Shown here piece by piece: positions 62,993-64,000 of a stretch of 64,000 bases of DNA (position 1 is its first letter; each line of letters begins with the position of its first letter). The DNA lies in assembly GCA_009767595.1 (NCBI GenBank), contig VSDK01018474.1, forward strand, positions 290,986 through 354,985, given 5' to 3'. Origin of the DNA: Symbiodinium kawagutii (Eukaryota > Sar > Dinophyceae > Suessiales > Symbiodiniaceae). The position numbers were made by a program, and so were the translations under genes. Under the pieces are notes generated by a model. It worked only from the letters and a program-made list of their open reading frames with translations, was not told the origin of the DNA and did no database searches.

Positions 62993-64000
62993 TCAGTGTC
63001 TATGCATGTACTCAAACAACAGAGTGCCAATGGTGGCATCAATCTTGTCCTCCTTACCTGCAATGACGGCTCTGATTTTCTCAGCATCCTCCGGACTGGA
63101 ACACTGGGCATCTCTCACGCTCAGGAATGCTCCTTTGCGTGCCAACGACCGAAGTCTCCGCACCCTAATTTTCCAGTAGCCACCAATTAGACAAAAGTGG
63201 AAAAGAAAAAGGGCAAGGATCCCGGTCACAAACCTGTTGGGTAGCCTGTCGAGATAAGAAAGGAAGAGCCACCAAATCCCAGCGCCAAGGCCGAAGAGAA
63301 AGAACCCAAAAGCCACAGCCTGCACGGAACAACCATGAAAAATGGAACGTGTCTTGTTACCAGCGAACCAATCTGTCAACCCTGCCATACCATGATGAAA
63401 ATCCTCCTCGACCGTGATGCATCCTTGCCCAGAAAGAAAACGTGTCAGCCGGTGGTTTGAGCAAAGGATGAGCCCGCAGCTCAAGACGCACATAATATGG
63501 AACTCTTTACGTAGCTGATCCTCTTCCTGCTGCAATGACGACCGCTGCCTGGCAAGGTTTCGCGGGTCACCGGTGACATCTATGGCAATGCCGCGCTCCA
63601 TGGCAGAGTGCGCTTCAAAAACACACCACAGACGCGTGTGGATTGCAGCATTCTCCGTTGCAAGCATAATCACCTTGCCATCTCCGCTAGACATGTTCTG
63701 CAACGCAATGTGAAAAGGTGATGTTTCAATGGTTGACAGCATAGCTCCAATGTCCAAATTCTGTGGGTTGGATAGGAAGCAAATGTAAGCTCCTGCATCT
63801 TGCGGAAAGTCGCTGTTTCTCCAGGCCTGCTTCAGAAGACGATGAAATTCAAAGGCTCCTTCTGCCCAGGCGTGCGAGACAAAGTGCATTGCCACCTCGC
63901 CAACCAGCGACTCCTTCAGAGCCCAACTTACACCTGGCACTATGAGAGAAGAATCTGCAGTCATAAGTTTGATCACCTGCTCACAGACTTGATACATGTT
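62993..64000 (-). CDS. TIR-like domain membrane protein, array copy 3 (partial)
   Basis: The frame runs off the right end of the window; the visible part equals residues about 203-536. Its TIR-like part and the stretch to about 63330 follow copy 1 (AGLTDWFAGNKTRSIFHGC), whereas the membrane segment and C-terminus follow copy 2 (FLFGLGAGIWWLFL), so it is a mosaic. WCVFE is kept. Confidence 0.65.
   Translation of the reverse strand, partial: NMYQVCEQVIKLMTADSSLIVPGVSWALKESLVGEVAMHFVSHAWAEGAFEFHRLLKQAWRNSDFPQDAGAYICFLSNPQNLDIGAMLSTIETSPFHIALQNMSSGDGKVIMLATENAAIHTRLWCVFEAHSAMERGIAIDVTGDPRNLARQRSSLQQEEDQLRKEFHIMCVLSCGLILCSNHRLTRFLSGQGCITVEEDFHHGMAGLTDWFAGNKTRSIFHGCSVQAVAFGFFLFGLGAGIWWLFLSYLDRLPNRFVTGILALFLFHFCLIGGYWKIRVRRLRSLARKGAFLSVRDAQCSSPEDAEKIRAVIAGKEDKIDATIGTLLFEYMHRH

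Noticed and set aside
1-64000. Spliced-leader RNA gene, rRNA, CRISPR array, reverse transcriptase or transposase
   Set aside because: Looked for on both strands. Only decayed spliced-leader-like motifs were found, and no recognisable polymerase, integrase, transposase or regularly spaced repeat array.

Overview
This window looks like nuclear DNA of a dinoflagellate, most likely Suessiales/Symbiodiniaceae-like. The reasons are internal. There are large intronless reading frames next to genes broken into many short exons. Splice donors of GC and GA type recur at conserved exon edges. Genes are repeated head to tail on one strand. Microsatellites are abundant, and a degenerate 22-base copy of the dinoflagellate spliced-leader motif sits upstream of a repeated gene. 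I see no bacterial operon structure, tRNA, rRNA, CRISPR array or intact transposon.

Layout. 1-14.9 kb: two intronless paralogues of a J-domain (DnaJ-like) protein (2998-4575 and 7944-9539, minus), weak plus-strand exon candidates, two pairs of old diverged repeats (1.23-2.6 with 12.6-13.2 kb; 11.36-11.65 with 12.34-12.57 kb), and microsatellites. 15-21.2 kb, 29.2-35.4 kb, 37.2-43.5 kb and 49.8-56.3 kb: four direct, minus-strand copies of one multi-exon gene. It is predicted to encode a secreted or membrane protein with signal peptide, Cys-rich domain, transmembrane exon and a caspase-fold (peptidase C14/CHAT-like) domain keeping a His/Cys pair. Copies 3 and 4 are nearly identical over more than 5 kb; copies 1 and 2 are older. 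21.9-27.9 kb: a 603-residue PARP-like ADP-ribosyltransferase candidate, an unknown Trp/His-rich exon, and a 397-residue protein resembling the Tpt1/KptA RNA 2'-phosphotransferase (also ART fold). 45-49.5 kb: several isolated exons of unrecognised genes and an intronless membrane-anchored leucine-rich-repeat protein (46655-47809). 57.4-64 kb: a tandem array (period about 2.79 kb) of a membrane protein with a TIR-like domain; two copies are complete and the third runs off the right edge.

How the parts may fit together. Caspase-fold, TIR-like, ADP-ribosyltransferase-like and LRR proteins are families used elsewhere in stress sensing, cell death and innate immunity. Their presence together, with recent amplification of the caspase-like and TIR-like genes, suggests a fast-evolving signalling or defence-like neighbourhood. 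Co-function is inference. The best candidate for an undescribed system is the four-copy Cys-rich/transmembrane/caspase-fold family. Exon ends are predicted by comparing the four copies and have not been tested against transcripts.
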